In this document: piece by piece, positions 11,330 to 24,451 of the stretch | Position numbering within the stretch: the stretch's first letter is position 1 | How the letters are laid out: the number at the start of each line of letters is the position of its first letter | Source of the DNA: Marsupella aquatica | Lineage: Eukaryota; Marchantiophyta | Direction of reading: 5' to 3' | Assembly (NCBI GenBank): GCA_973895155.1 | Contig: OZ316896.1 | Span: 372,001-436,000 of the forward strand | Length of the DNA stretch: 64,000 bases | Position numbers and translations under genes: made by a program | Notes under the pieces: generated by a model | The model's database searches: none | The model's input: the letters and a program-made list of their open reading frames with translations, nothing else | What the model was told of the DNA's origin: nothing

Positions 11330-12370
11330 ATTTATGGCATGGCGTCCCAAAAGTTATGTTATTTTTGTCAAAAACATGAATGTGCATTTTTGTTACTGTT
11401 AAATTAGTTCGTGGACCCCTTGACTAATTGATACCCTAGTTATCACAAACAGTTTTCAAAATCAGGCCTTTTCGGTACATGCTACCAAATTCTCAAGCTA
11501 CGAGAATCAAAATTCAATTTGTGACATTTGCAATTAGATGAATGTCTGATCAAATGAATTGTTTCAGTTCATTGAGTGTTCAAGTTCGGACCATGGCTAG
11601 CAGTTTACCTTAATTGCAAAGGGCCGGAAATCTTATTCCAAATGCCAATTACCCTTTGGCAAGGAAATTATCAAGTTAGTTATTAGTAATTATTTATTAT
11701 ATAAAATTTTATTTTTTTAAATCTTGGAATTTAAGTTTTAAAATTGGAAATGTAACTAAAACGGTTACATAGTGACAATTTTAACCGTCTTGTTATTTAC
11801 ATTTTTAATTTTTAACTTTTTTTTATAGCATGGCATCCCAAAATTTACACTCAATTGATACAAACACGAATGAAAACTATAAGTTTGACTCACAAAACTA
11901 ATGAGTCTTGTTTGTTACTATTGTTATTGACGTGGCATAATGTGGTGCCAGGAATTTTGGAAATGACTTCTAGTGGGGTCTGTAAATAAGATCTATCTTG
12001 TTTGTGGTTGATTTTTGCCACAATCATGAATGTATATTTTTGTTACTCTTAAAATAGTATCTATCGTGTTTGTGGTTGGTTGTGTTGATGTGATGCAACC
12101 TTGTGACAAAGAATTTACAAGGGACCTCTCATGGGGTAAGGAAAGAGATTACTTATTACAATTTGATAAGTAAATAAAATGGTTACAAGAGGGTACCTTT
12201 TAGCCCCCAATATTTGCTATGTTAATTTTCAATTTTCTTTATATTTTTATTATTCAGGGGTATAATTGTTATTGACAGCGTCGCAACGTGTTTGTTTGTC
12301 ACCGTTCATGTTGTGACAAAAATTGCTATTGTGGTGCCGTGCTAAGTTTTTTGCAATAGGGCTGTCATGG
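11330..12370. repeat. AT-rich dispersed repeat (relative at 49640-49930)
   Basis: There is no gene in this stretch. Phrases recur within it, such as GGCATGGCGTCCC / GGCATCCCAAAA and CATGAATGT followed by TTTTTGTTACT. The reverse-complement region at 49640-49930 shares GGCATGGCGTCC and a GGGGTCTGTAA word. This suggests an old dispersed element in opposite orientations; ends and class could not be fixed. Confidence 0.4.
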
Positions 12371-15300
12371 GGATCCGTAACTAGCCTCTGGCATCGCTGA
12401 AGAGTCCAGAGACGCATCAAACTTCAAACTTTGTGAAAGAGGAACCCAGGTAAAGTTTCGTTCACGGACATGGACAGCTCATGCACAATGCTTTCTACAC
12501 AGAAAAGGCACTGTGTACTGAATTACGGAGCCAGTAACAATAAAATAAAGAGATCCAGTCTGTCCCAAAGGTTCTCCATGTTTTTCCTTTCATTCAATGT
12601 GCTTTTTTTCTGCCTTGGAACCTACTGTGGTGAGCTAAAGCGGACAATCGTATTCATGCATCTGAAACCTCATGATCAGCCTAATTGTGGTGCAATTTGG
12701 TCAGTTGCAATTGTGAGCACATCAGCTATAAGTGCGAATGCAGTTTCTTATCAGCCCAAAATTTATCGTTGCTGATGTCTATGTTTTGTTCCGAAAGAGT
12801 TGGTGAATCATTCTAGTAATCAGCATAAGACAGTACTAAAGATGATAAGACTGACAAGTTGAGGAGTTCAATCTGACGACAACCTTGAGGAATTTTCCGC
12901 CGAAATAACTTTTGATTTCCAGGCCGGAGCTCGTCGAGTCCGTAAATTTCTCACACCCAGTTCCAGTAGATTTGATTTGGACGGAATGCTCACCTTTTTT
13001 ACTATCATCAATTTTACTAGGATACCCTCGAAAGTATTCGCATTTCTAACGAACTCAGATCCTGAAATAGTAGATAATAATTCCCACGTAAGAAGCTTCT
13101 GGCCAGCTCAAAACGCAACAGACACTGCATCTGGCGGTTTCTTTTAGAATCAATGTAGATCTAAACTGTCTACCTCGGGATGGATGGTCGCTACGCAGAA
13201 GTCATTTTATCTGAACGACCGAATTCAACTGTTCGAAAGACATGTTCTACGTGCCTGATGATTGTTTAAAAAAACCAATCGATTTGTCAAACCGTAAACT
13301 TTCGGGTTGAGAAACCCAATGTCGGGGTCCTTTACAAGAACTCTATGTCTGATATGTAGCGTAGCATTCAAATGTGGGAACAAGAAACTAGGAAAGAGTT
13401 CACTTTAATGTTGTCTCTTTGAATGAATGGAATTCAATTCGATGTTTCAGGGAAAAAAGAAAGAGTTCACTTTACATGAACTTGGGGATTGTCGATGCTA
13501 GTCACGTGCTAGTGGGCCCACTATTTGCTGTTGTGGCCCTGCCTTCTCATAAAATACTACTACTAACCTCTTGAATGACCGTTTGGTCCATTATTATGGA
13601 GTATGGACAGCTCGGTCCATTACTATTCAGGGCCTTGCATTTATTTTCTTCCACCTGTGTTGATTGTGCGCCCCAAGTTTGTAAACACCCCGCCCTAGTA
13701 TAAAAATTCTGTGTCAAATGCTTGCCAGCCCGATGTGCGCGTTACCGCTCCAGCCTGTCAGTGACCTTACGCGATGTCGTTTAGTCAGGTTCCAGAGAGT
13801 ACGGTGGGAAAATAATAACGCGACTAAAAGTACGATGTGTTCTTGTGATTAGCGTCCTTGTCTCCCGCTTCCCATAATCCCATGGATATTTTCAGCCCTG
13901 AGACCTACAGGCTACAGTAGCACAGTAGCACAGTGGGATTGATGGTTCTAGATCTACAGTAGAATCTAGAGTACTAGAGATATAGAAAAATATTTGCAAC
14001 TTTGTTCTTTGTAGTGTGCATGCTTGCTGCACACTTACGGTGACTCTCTCTACTGGAGACCTGAACACCGGCACCAACTATTGGACACTGGCAGACATTA
14101 CATTCTTTCAGTCTCGACTGCTCATTTTTAATGTTGACTGCCCAAATCTGGCTGGCTCATGTGTCTCACGCATTTCGTATTTGTTTTTTCCAAGGGAAAC
14201 GGCTCTGGAGCAAGCCGCGCAATTGGCTAGCTCATGCATTTGGTGCGTGGACGTGCGCAACTCACTAGCTCATGCATTTGGTGCATCGAGGTGCACAAGG
14301 CATGCTAAAGTACCCAACCGTCATGGTGTCGGACAACACGTATATGTTTGACAGGTGGCTTCAATATGAGTCCAGTAATAATTACTTTTGGGGTTATTGC
14401 TCCAGGAAACCAGCCCCCCAAGCGGTTGAAATGAGTTTTGGACGACACACCTTGATGGTTGGGTCCGGGGGTGAGAATGTGGCTGCCGATTGGACTTCAA
14501 TAGAATTGCAAGGATTTCAAGACAGTTGAAAATTACACTACTTATTCATTGGACACTTGTGTGAGGCGTTTCCGAGCAATTGAGAAATAAAAGACCAAGC
14601 TGTAACATTAGTTTGATAAGACACTTGATGAGTGGCATTCTTGAGCAGGTGAGAGTGCTGGTGGCAAATACGTGACTTTTCACGCATTAAGCTCGTGCTT
14701 TTGATAGAGAAGAAGAAAGTCTAGAGCCCTGCTCTCATGAATTCTGAGCATATTCCGTTTCCCTTGTGCTCTCTGTGTATGATTATAAAAGACAACCTGT
14801 CAATCCGTCGTCAGTGTGAGATCAATTGACCTAGAGCAATTAGTCCTTTTATCCATTTTCACCTTGAAGTGGTAAATTTCCAGGGTCTTCAACGTTGAAC
14901 GGGTAATAAGTAAGTACCCTCCTACAGACTCCAGCCAATAGGAAATAGAATTCCAAATTGCAATTACGATCTATTTCTGACCGTTCTTGGTTGTGGTTTC
15001 GTAGGTGGTCCCCATCGCACTAGGCAATCCGTTTGCTCAGCGTCAGAGCTGTACAGTTGTGAGCATCAAATTCCCCAATTATTACAGCTGAACGAACACG
15101 ACGTGTGACAGGAAAGCAATTCAGTAACAAGAATTTGGAGTCTCACACGAGCTCTTCCTACGAATACGGACCGAATAGATTGACCGGAAATTCTGACTAC
15201 TGACAGACGAAATATTCAAGACCAACTGACACATGCGAGTTGGCTCCAACTTTACAGCATCACCAGAAGGCAGAAGTTGACCCAAGGATCTTTCAAGAAG

Positions 15301-16356
15301 CTCGAGGAAGTGGATAGCTCCCACACGAATGAGGGGCAAGAGGAAAGAGGACCTCCACGAGCCCCTAAAGCTTCCACAACGCGCATGAACATTCTGGGAC
15401 CTCCCAGAAAACCTCAAGAATTCGTGCCCTCCCTTGTGCCTCCGGATTGTGCCGATTGACCAGCTACCGACACCGTTTTTTGGAAAAATCAATTTGGACG
15501 GCATTCCAACGAATTGTCTTACAAAGCAAAGCGAAGTGGAGCATTCTCATAAATGTGGACGTTACTATCTGTAAGGTGGTCAATTTGGACTTCTGCAGAA
15601 ACACAATTAAGAGGAATCCTTTCTGCTTAGTATCATATCGTAATATCGAGCAAGCTCGAAATTTATGCCATACATGCAGATCATTGAGGTATTTAGAAAA
15701 GACACTTGCACTGACCTGTGACTCGAGTCATAAATTTCTCTTCAAAAGTATTTGAACAACGCGCAAACGATGTCCAGTCCAAGGCAAAATATGATAACAA
15801 CAAGCTCCATCCATGCATTGGAAACAATTCAGACAATATTATCCTCCCGACGACATTAATGAATACACAGGAAAAATCACATTACATACTGTAGCTTAAT
15901 GAATTCACAGGAAAATATGTATTATTCACAGGAGAGATGTACATTAACGTAACTAATTGAATTCACAGGAAAAATAGAAGAATGAACAACTGGAATACTT
16001 GCCGCTTGACTGAATGGCTGGCTTATTGGGTGTGGTATTCACAAGCACCCAAATCAAACATGACCCAATGTGGATCACTTTTAAAGCTCCACTAGCTACG
16101 TAGCTACAAAGCAAGTCACGAATAGACTGGTATCATGACGGTTCAGACTACCAGGAGTCAGTCCAGGCGTGGATCACGGTTTCTTCGCATAACTCTAGCA
16201 AGTCCGCAAAGAAGAGAAGCAGTTCTTGAGAATTCGAGGAGTTTGCCATCATCACCCTCAAAACAACTTAGAACTCCTGTTTGTTGGCACACAATGTACT
16301 CTGACCGAACCCTGAAAAATGGAAGTGACAGGGAACACAAAAACCTACAATAGCTC
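12371..16356. other. Gene-poor intergenic stretch
   Basis: Short open frames occur (for example 14016-14351 +, 15121-15504 -) but none has a recognisable motif, convincing exon structure or clean length. No tRNA or rRNA was seen. Its right end is the 3' flank of the CYP710A gene. Confidence 0.5.
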
Positions 16357-17862
16357 CTAAATCCGAGAAGTCATTCGGACCAGGGCATCATCCTTGGGAG
16401 AGATGGTGGGTGTGTAGGCCAGGTCATCACAATTAGGGGTACGCTCTCTGGTCCAATCCACAAGCGTGGAATAGAGAGCTACAAAGACGGTGAGATGATT
16501 GTAGGCATATCGTTGCCCAGGGCACTGATGGGTGCCAGCTCCAAAAGTAAGCCAGTTGCGCTTAAACAACACATCTTCCTGTCTCTCTGCAGAGAATCGG
16601 TCAGGATCGAAGGTGTCCGGGTCTGAGAATCCTTGGAAGGATGACTCGAGCACAGAGGGGAAGACGAGCGTTCCCTTGGGAATTGTATAATTTTCAGTAA
16701 GGACGAAGTCACTGCAAGCAAGATGAGGCACCAATGTTGCAGGTGGTCTATACCTCAACACCTCCTTCACAACCTGAGTTGTGTACACCATCTCCCTCAG
16801 CACCTCAGGCGTGAGGGGCTCCAGGGGATCAGGTCTCAACCGCTTCTGCTCGTCACGTACCTTTTCTAAAATTTTCGGATGAGACTCCAACAAGGTCACA
16901 GCCCAGGTCAAGGACGAGGTGGAAGCATCCTGTGAGGCAAAGAGAAAATCAAAAAGATGGCTCCCTACGTCCAAGTCACTGCTGTGGGGCGGTGGGGGGC
17001 CTCCCTTGACCTCTGCCTCCTTGATTTCCTTCACTGTCTCGACCATCCAGTAGTCCGCAAAGCATTCCGGCTCCTCCTCATTGGCCATCCTGATCTTGCT
17101 CTCGTGCACACAGTCCCGGAGAGACTTCACCAGCCGGGGGACGGCCATTGTGGCCTCGTAGTAAGCGAAGCCCGGCAAATCTATGGGCAGAGCTAAGGTA
17201 CCAGCGTTGAAGACCTTATAATCCTCTGCGAATTGTTTACGTGTCTCCTCTGACATGTAGGGCCCTACAAAGGCCGACTGTGACGTAGCCAAGTTCAAGT
17301 CCCTCACCAGAAGCCTTAGTTTGGCTGCGTTTCCTGTGGTCTTGCAGATTTCGATCCATTTCGCTATGTGCTCTCTGATAATCCTGTCCTGAATGGATAC
17401 ATAGGTCCCGAGAGCCTTCAAGGTGAAATTGGGAGCGAGACGTCTTCGTAGATCTCTGTGCTCCTCGCCGAACATGAAAATCAGATTAATATCTCCGAAA
17501 AGCTTCTTGCCGAACGGGTGCCCCACCAGCTGGAACGCGTCGGCCCTCACATTGCAGAAAATCCTCTGTGACAGCTCCGAGTCTCGAATGAACACGATGA
17601 ACCTTCCGCACAAAACGTTCCAGCACATGCCCACCTTCCCTGAGGTTGTAGCCTGGTCAATCCAGAACTGGGTGGGATCTTTCACCATCTTCATGGCGTC
17701 TCCTAAGAAGGGGACGACCATCCCTGGCCCCGGGATGTGCAAGCCCTTCCGCATGTAGGAGACCTGCTCGTACAACAGCAGTGAGACCACTGCCACTGCC
17801 AGAATTAGCTGCCATTCTCCCAACCATGATAATCCCAAACGCCATGCACTACTCAATTCCAT
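16357..17862 (-). CDS. CYP710A: Sterol C-22 desaturase, cytochrome P450 family CYP710A
   Basis: This is an intronless 501-aa P450. CYP710A enzymes use oxygen and NADPH-P450 reductase on the ER to introduce the C22-C23 double bond of phytosterols (beta-sitosterol to stigmasterol and equivalents). The N-terminus has a hydrophobic anchor (residues about 10-32) and then the proline hinge IPGPGMVVPFLGD. The I-helix region reads FASQDASTSSLTWAV, the ExxR motif is KEVLR, and RPPATLVPH and DPDRFS follow. The haem loop is FGAGTHQCPGQR with the Cys ligand at about residue 447. The phrases around SSFQGFSDPDTFDPDRF and PTISPKDD are typical of CYP710A, the basis for the family assignment. I chose ATG 17862 because the codon before it is GTG. 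The length is normal, no break is visible, and lack of introns is common in this family. A GGGA-type microsatellite lies immediately 5'. Confidence 0.95.
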   Translation of the reverse strand: MELSSAWRLGLSWLGEWQLILAVAVVSLLLYEQVSYMRKGLHIPGPGMVVPFLGDAMKMVKDPTQFWIDQATTSGKVGMCWNVLCGRFIVFIRDSELSQRIFCNVRADAFQLVGHPFGKKLFGDINLIFMFGEEHRDLRRRLAPNFTLKALGTYVSIQDRIIREHIAKWIEICKTTGNAAKLRLLVRDLNLATSQSAFVGPYMSEETRKQFAEDYKVFNAGTLALPIDLPGFAYYEATMAVPRLVKSLRDCVHESKIRMANEEEPECFADYWMVETVKEIKEAEVKGGPPPPHSSDLDVGSHLFDFLFASQDASTSSLTWAVTLLESHPKILEKVRDEQKRLRPDPLEPLTPEVLREMVYTTQVVKEVLRYRPPATLVPHLACSDFVLTENYTIPKGTLVFPSVLESSFQGFSDPDTFDPDRFSAERQEDVLFKRNWLTFGAGTHQCPGQRYAYNHLTVFVALYSTLVDWTRERTPNCDDLAYTPTISPKDDALVRMTSRI

Positions 17863-17863
17863 C

Positions 17864-17890
17864 ACTCACTCCCTCCCTCCCTCCCTCCCT
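17864..17890. repeat. (TCCC)n microsatellite at the CYP710A 5' end
   Basis: About five TCCC units sit directly upstream of the CYP710A start codon, so the 5' UTR on the minus strand would carry (GGGA)n. A similar short CTCC run occurs near 18540-18557. Such purine tracts are frequent in plant 5' UTRs. Confidence 0.7.
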
Positions 17891-19974
17891 GCCTGGTTCG
17901 ATTGATTGATTGCTTCACCCCGGCTGTCCTTGTTCTTCTTCTTTTCTTCCTGTTTCTGCCTGAATCTCACTCACTCCTCCAACCCACCGGAGTTCTAGAA
18001 GCCCACTCCGCCAAACCTTCAAACATGAACCATAACCTGATAACCAGCACTCACTGGAAATGGACCTTCCAACGGCTCTCAATCAGACTACATTCAAAAT
18101 CTGGCTTGCTTGTTGTCTCCCCCCTTCACAATCCCCCCTCCCCACCTCCTGCTATCAATCCTTCGTGCACTCCGCCAGACGAAGAACAACAGTTTATGTA
18201 ACGAGCAAGACACGGAACGCCAGCATGTCATCTAATTGAGGATCAACCAAAACAGCAACAAAGAGTTCACCTATCCGCCCGGGACAAGACACCACTCTAT
18301 TTATCACCAGACAGATCCGTTCTAAAGTTCACAATGTCTCCATGACCCACAAGTTCAGCCAGTCTTCAGTGTCTTGGAAATCATGATACTGTAAAAAGCC
18401 TCATCAAATTTGTCGTAAATACCAAAGAGTCCTGCTTCTCTCCGACGGAGAGGAACCCATGCCAGACCGAATCAATGACATAATCAATTACAATTACGAT
18501 CTCTTCCTGTCGGCTGGCCGTTCTTCCTTCCCTTCCCCCGCCTCCCTCCCTCCCTCCTAGAGGACTGGACCGACGACTGAAGACATTCGATTCAATTTAT
18601 ATCATTCTCGGACATGTCTAGCTAACCCACGTCAGGCTCTGGATTGACCAATTGTTAAATTTCTAATCCAGCACTAAATACTGTACCGTACAGTAATGGG
18701 TGAATCTGTTTCATTATTTTATGTGTATAAATCACTTAAACAACAAAAAGGGTCCATCCTGGCTGTGACCTCGGTAGTGACAAACAAAGATCCTAAAAGG
18801 GTCCATCCTGGCTGTGACCGCGGTAGTGACAAACAAAGATCCCAAAGGCAGGGGAGATAACAAAGAAAAACCTCTCTCATTTAGTATATGAATCTTAACC
18901 GTCAATGGTTTCCAGAAGCATTCTCGTCGCATCCTCCCGCTTTGCATGGAACCTTTAATAATGCAGGGAGAAATCAATATCACAAGCACATTCTTCCCCT
19001 CTGCTGGGCTTGTGCCGTAAGCTTTAACTATCGTTTAAAATTTACTGTAAACAAAGTGAGGGTTCTAAGTGAAACAATATTGTGTATGTTTGTTTGTCTG
19101 TCTGTCAATCTGTGTGCAGGGAGAAGCAAAAGGTGATAGGGACCTATCAGGTGAAAAAAGAAAAGAAAAAGGGGACCGGCCAGGTAAAATGAAAATGTAG
19201 ACTGTGAAGCACTAGGGGTTACAACTCAAACTATTTAATTAACTAATAAAGCGCAACCAAAAACTATTCCCTGGGCCCACCGTTTGGAGTGAAGCATTGT
19301 AAAGCATAATTGAAAGTGAGGGTGGCAACGAAAAACAGGGATGGGGACAAAGATCAACAGGAAATAGCATCAAATAATGGATCAACAGGAAATAGCTATC
19401 TTTTTTCTGCAAGGTATTTTTTCCTCACCTGTATTTGTCTTCAAGGATCAAGTAATCAGGCTACTAACTCAAATTTGTTGCTCTATACAGAAAAATTGTT
19501 TAAGTAACTAAAATATTTGTTATTATAATTCTTAACTACAGTAGAGCTAACTGTAGCTATCTCTGTCTCAGATCAAATTTACATCTATCGTGATGCTCAG
19601 ACCAAGAGGTTGGGTGCAACCTACACAAGGGACATTATAGACAAAAGAATGTTCTTCTCAACTAGAAACCGAGGGGCATTTTACCTAAGGGCATGGTTAT
19701 GTAAGCATTTTTCCTAGTCATGTCAATTCAACTGCCAAACCAAGTCCCATGCCAAACTAAAGCACCAAGCCAAACTAAAGAACCAAGCCAAACCAGCAAT
19801 CTCTCCCCACGCTGAGCTAGCCTGAAGACAATCTGATCCCTTAATGATATTATTCCCTGGAATGAAACTCAAGAGGATAAACCATATTTATCTTCATCCT
19901 GCATGGCAAACTAGCAACGAAGCGTATGAGTTGTGGAGCAAGTTCACTTTTGGAAAGGCTGCATGAAAAACGTT
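17891..19974. other. Promoter flank of CYP710A and gene-free DNA
   Basis: The near part must contain the CYP710A promoter, read leftward; I could not choose a TATA box with confidence. The far part has a 49-bp duplication (18746-18843) and otherwise no gene, RNA or element end that I recognise. Confidence 0.45.
18746..18843. repeat. Tandem duplication, 49-bp unit, 2 copies
   Basis: The unit containing GGTCCATCCTGGCTGTGACC and then GACAAACAAAGATCC occurs twice with a period of 49 bp and very few differences, so the duplication is recent. There is no coding frame. Confidence 0.85.
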
Positions 19975-19979
19975 GAGAA

Positions 19980-20162
19980 TGTTGTAACCCATAGGTTAGG
20001 TCAACATCCAACCCTAGTTAGGGGATTAAGGTAGTTACTATAACTACCACAGACTACATCTATACCTAGGGAGGTATTAGTAAACCCCCATGAATGGATG
20101 AACCTTTGATTGTTGGTGTACTTGACATTCTCTCTCCTAAGAATTATCTCCACCTCTCAACA
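19980..20162 (+). repeat. 5' LTR of the non-autonomous element
   Basis: It is 183 bp, TGTTGTAACCC to CAACA, and pairs with 23172-23349. Confidence 0.9.
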
Positions 20163-20175
20163 CGTTATCAGCACG
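20163..20175 (+). other. Primer-binding site, CGTTATCAGCACG
   Basis: It lies immediately after the 5' LTR. The same motif with one change (CGTTATCAACACG) follows the 5' LTR of the 26217 element. It does not match the 3' end of initiator tRNA-Met. It may pair with an internal part of a tRNA, as in the half-tRNA priming of Drosophila copia; that is inference. Confidence 0.65.
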
Positions 20176-23171
20176 TAGCTCTCCATGAGCAACTTTCTTT
20201 GAGAAAAAAGACCACATTTACATTAAATGTTCATAGATTTGACACATTTATTTCACGGTAGGAGGAGAATACGTTGAGAAATAGATTTCTCGTTCTTTTG
20301 TTGTGTTGCCCATTGTTGCAAGGCTATAGACAATCGGGAAATTCTCTTCAAGGAAATGCAAACAAGGGCCAGCCGAAGAATGAATTTTGGAACTCAAATT
20401 TGGCTCAATGAGGAGTTAGGAAATAAGACATAATTGATTGGGTGTGCCCAAAGAGAGAATATGAGGAGAAAGAACGTTGATGATTGACAATTCTTCCCCC
20501 CAACCAAATCCTTTGATGCCCTTCGCTCGACTGTGACGGATGCACAGAGCAATGCTATGCAAACTTGGAACTATCAGTCAAATCTTCTTGGTGACATTGA
20601 TATCAACGATATGTGGACCACACAATTCAAATTGATCCCTTGGGAGACCCTAAACAGACCTGCACCACGCAGAGTATCAAATGGATAACAGTTATAACAT
20701 ATTCAATGGTTCACAAATACGCTCTCCAAGCTACCTTCGAGATTTGAACCTCTTTGTCAACCATCAAGGTGATTGAAGCACTTACAACCTGAGATTGAAG
20801 CATAAGGGCTTGAGTGCGATAGTAACAGCAAAGGCATTGGGGGAACAAAATTAGGGAGGAGTTCTTTTATTGTAATTTGATTGAGAAGGGCTGCAGCACA
20901 TGTGACTCGCTACTGCCTCCCAGAAGCAGAATATACTTTGGTCAGTAGAGAGAGACGCGACTCTGCGGAACTTGCTGCTGCCATTGCTTATCTCAAGTTT
21001 TTCGCCAAAGAAGATATAACAATCCAGAAATCAGACACAAGCGGAGACAGGGAACAGATTGACCTCATTCAATTTGCAAAGTTGAAGGGTCCTAGTGGAT
21101 GCAACACTGGACGATAGCCTTCCGCCCTGCCCAAGCTCGCTCAAGAACCAATCTATAAATCATCAAATTAGAGGAGAATTTGTTTCTTTTCCCCTATGGA
21201 CCCTCAATAGGTGCCCCAACTAGTTACCAGGATTTCAAAGTACGAGACGTAAGGACTAAAGGAGGAAACTGACACACAAGATAGAGTGAACAACATCAAA
21301 TTGGATAAGGTGGTGTATTGATGTGATAAGGACCGGTTTCTCCAAAAGCAGAAAGTGACCCGACCAATAGAGAGAAGATTTCAAATCAAAGACAAAAACG
21401 CACATTAAATACAAAGGCCGCATTTGACGCAAGGAACAAGAGAGGAACAAGCGGTTGCGCCCCATTTGCCCCAATTCACAAAGGAAAGTCATTTCCCATC
21501 ATTGCAACATAGAACAAAGAATTTTGTCACTCCAAAAACAAAATTGCAATTGCATAATTAAGCCCTTAATTGGGTCATCAAAATAAATGAATGGGTGGTA
21601 ATTAACCACTAATCAAATGGGAAAACAAAAATCTACCCCACTACCCTATAAATCAAAATGTAACATTTCATAAATTTGAGATTGGAACTTTATTTCACAG
21701 TTCAATGCGTTGAAATAGGAAAGGGGTAAACAAAAATGGCCTAAAATGAACAAGAGCATTTTATTTTTTTCCTCAATGATGAGAAACAATTGAATGCTAA
21801 TTCACAATTAGTTGGTTTCCAGGTATACCATATATCAAGAAGTAAAATGTGGACCAATACACGATTGAAGTATAAGTTGCTTGAATGGTATAAATTACAT
21901 ACTTATTAAAAAGAGCAAATGTTTGGAACAAAATATGAAAGATGTATAAGAAGGAACAAACATGACATGGAAGGATTGTCTGTTTGCTTGATTGACATAA
22001 GTTACTACAATGAAAACTCCCTAGACCTCGATTCGAGGGGGAGAAATAATGTATTGCAATCACATAGCCATTAAGGCATTCAAATACGAACTGACAATAT
22101 TAATTACTAATACAAAGTATAGGTAGAGGTTCACCCCCTATATCTAGTGGGGATAGTTGTTAAGCTTACCATGGAGGATATAGGGGCCAACCTCATATAA
22201 GATATATATATATTAATATATATAAGGTATTTAGACATGACTTAAATTTTGGAATTCCAAGAATAACGTGACACCTAGTCATGGGTGACGAATGCGCATA
22301 AAAATGAGAATTTGAGATTTGAGGGGGAGAGAAGTACACCCTCCTCGTACACATACATTGGACTATTTGAGCTCCATTTTGCAAATGATATCAAATGAGG
22401 AAGTGCCTTTAGCACATGCTTTGAAATGAACTGCACAAGTGCTCTGAGCACATGAAATACCAATGATGACCAATCATGAAAAATACTTTGTAAAAACAAA
22501 TAAGATAATTGGAGAGAAGAGAAATTCTCCTTGAGATTTGCAAAGCCTTTGATGGAAGTGTGTGAAAATCCCTAATGTTCACCACCATGGCTTTGCCAAT
22601 ACTACTTATGAACATGATATGTATATATGTTGGCCAACTATTTATGTCACATGGGAAAAATGATTCCACATATATGGATCCAAAAGGTAAACTGAAGGCA
22701 ATGGAATACCACCAAAAATGATGGAAGACTAACTTATGCAAGTTGGTTGCAGAAATGGCACATTTGATGATAAACACCATTCATGAAGGAAAACTTGAGA
22801 TCTAATGAAGAACACAAATGAAGACTCCCGTGTGAAGGAAGAATGTGGGACCAATCAGAAATGAAAACCCAAGATTCAAGTCTCTTCATGCTTCAAGCCT
22901 CAAACTTCCCCCACTTAAGAGTTCATATGTGACTTACTCCCAATAGGGGACCAATATTTAAGACTTGTATTTTTACCCCCCTTGAAACATATCCAAAATG
23001 ACTATAAATGTAACATTGGTGGTGGCACTCTTTCCCTTAGAAGAAAGCAGGAGGGTTTTAATGAGACCACACCAATGGATACCAATTATGTACTACATTG
23101 ATCTATCATTTACGGTTAGATGTTAACCCTAGTGTGGTTGCATTATCTATGATAAAACAACCAAGGGGGAG

Positions 23172-23349
23172 TGTTGTAACCCATAGGTTAGGTCAACATC
23201 CAACCCTAGTTAGGGTATTAAGGTAGTTACTATAACTACCACTACATCTATACCTAGGGAGGTGTTAGTAAACCCCCATGAATGGATGAACCTTGATTGT
23301 TGGTGTACTTGACATTTTCTCTCCTAAGAATTATCTCCACCTCTAAACA
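23172..23349 (+). repeat. 3' LTR of the non-autonomous element
   Basis: It is 178 bp. Relative to the 5' LTR it lacks about 4 nt after CTACCAC and one T, and has a few substitutions. Confidence 0.9.
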
Positions 23350-23710
23350 GAGAATAGGTTTATTCCACTTCAAACGAGCTGAAAAAGTAGCTTAAAAGTC
23401 ACATAACACCAAAAATTGGTCTTCAAGTCTCAACGTGAGGGTTTACGTCCAAATACGTGATTTACAGGACTTCTCATCTAGAGGTTGGAATTTTTGGATA
23501 CTTTGGGTTATTTCCACACCTTGATGAGGCTCTCTAATAAGCTCCATAAACATGGGCACTGTGTCTCCCATCTGAAGCTTGTCGTTGCTTACCCTCATGG
23601 GTTGAACCTTGGAATTGTAGATAACATTCAGTCATCCAATAACCCATGTTTTGGCATAGCATTGAGCTGTCCTCCTTGTTCATCTGCTTGTCTGTGATAT
23701 CATTTGTCAT

Positions 23711-24451
23711 ATGGGCACAATTGTTGAACAACAACTATTTTTTGAAGCTGCTATATGGTGAATCCAACTCTCATGTTTTGTCTTATTCATATTTGTGTAT
23801 CATGAATTTTTATTTGAATGTACCTTAACAAGGGGCATCCTTTGTATCACATAGACTTTTGATTCATTTTTGGACCCCTTTAAATTTTTGGTATTCTATA
23901 GTGTTTTGAATTTATTTTGGCAGCCCCCTTAATTTGTATAATTTGTAAACTTTGTTAAGTCCTAGAGAGAAACTAAGGGCTTCATTTTCTACCGCTTTTA
24001 AGCTCATGAGTGAGAGGAATGATTCTAAGAATTGTCAGCACATCCTGTCTTAAGCTCCCCTTGTGGCTTTCTTTCCTAAGTTTATGGTTTTTATTGAATA
24101 AGAGTCATTAATAAGGCACACTCAAATACTTGCACAACTCGTAGGATCTTTGTGTAATAAAATTGTACTTTCCATTGGTCACTATGTGCTTTTATTGCAT
24201 GTGCTTTATTTATATTATTTGATTTCATTGTGCACAACTCGTAGCAACTTTGTGTAATAAAATTGTACTTTCCATTGGTCACTATGTGCTTTTATTACAT
24301 GTACTTTATTTATATTATTTGATTTCATTCACATTTAATATATATTCTAGTCTTACTCTTTAATTTTGTCCACTTAATATCACTACAAGACAAAAAGTAA
24401 AGCATGTTCCAGGATGAGCATGCTATATGGGCACAATTGTTGAACAACAAC
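23711..24451. repeat. 25-nt direct repeat pair, 716 bp apart
   Basis: A 25-nt word beginning ATGGGCACAATTGTTG occurs at 23711-23735 and 24427-24451. Since the 100-bp tandem duplication lies between them, they may mark a segmental duplication or an insertion. Confidence 0.7.
24131..24330. repeat. 100-bp tandem duplication
   Basis: Two units beginning TGCACAACTCGTAG start at 24131 and 24231. They agree almost throughout (GATCTT versus CAACTT and a few single changes). Confidence 0.88.

Larger units (their letters stand above)
19980..23349 (+). mobile_element. Non-autonomous LTR retrotransposon
   Basis: The LTRs at 19980-20162 and 23172-23349 both start TGTTGTAACCC and end ACA, and differ by a few substitutions and two small indels. 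The 5-bp target duplication GAGAA lies at 19975-19979 and 23350-23354. The sequence CGTTATCAGCACG abuts the 5' LTR as the likely primer-binding site, and a purine tract ending AAGGGGGAG abuts the 3' LTR. The 3.0-kb interior has no recognisable gag, integrase or RT, only short frames such as 20881-21117, so it must depend on another element. Its primer site and polypurine tract closely match those of the copia element at 26217-33173, a likely helper family. Confidence 0.9.

Noticed and set aside
12470-12775. 101-codon frame with a hydrophobic stretch
   Set aside because: Isolated, with no homology recognised and no exon signals; its length is compatible with chance in AT-rich DNA.
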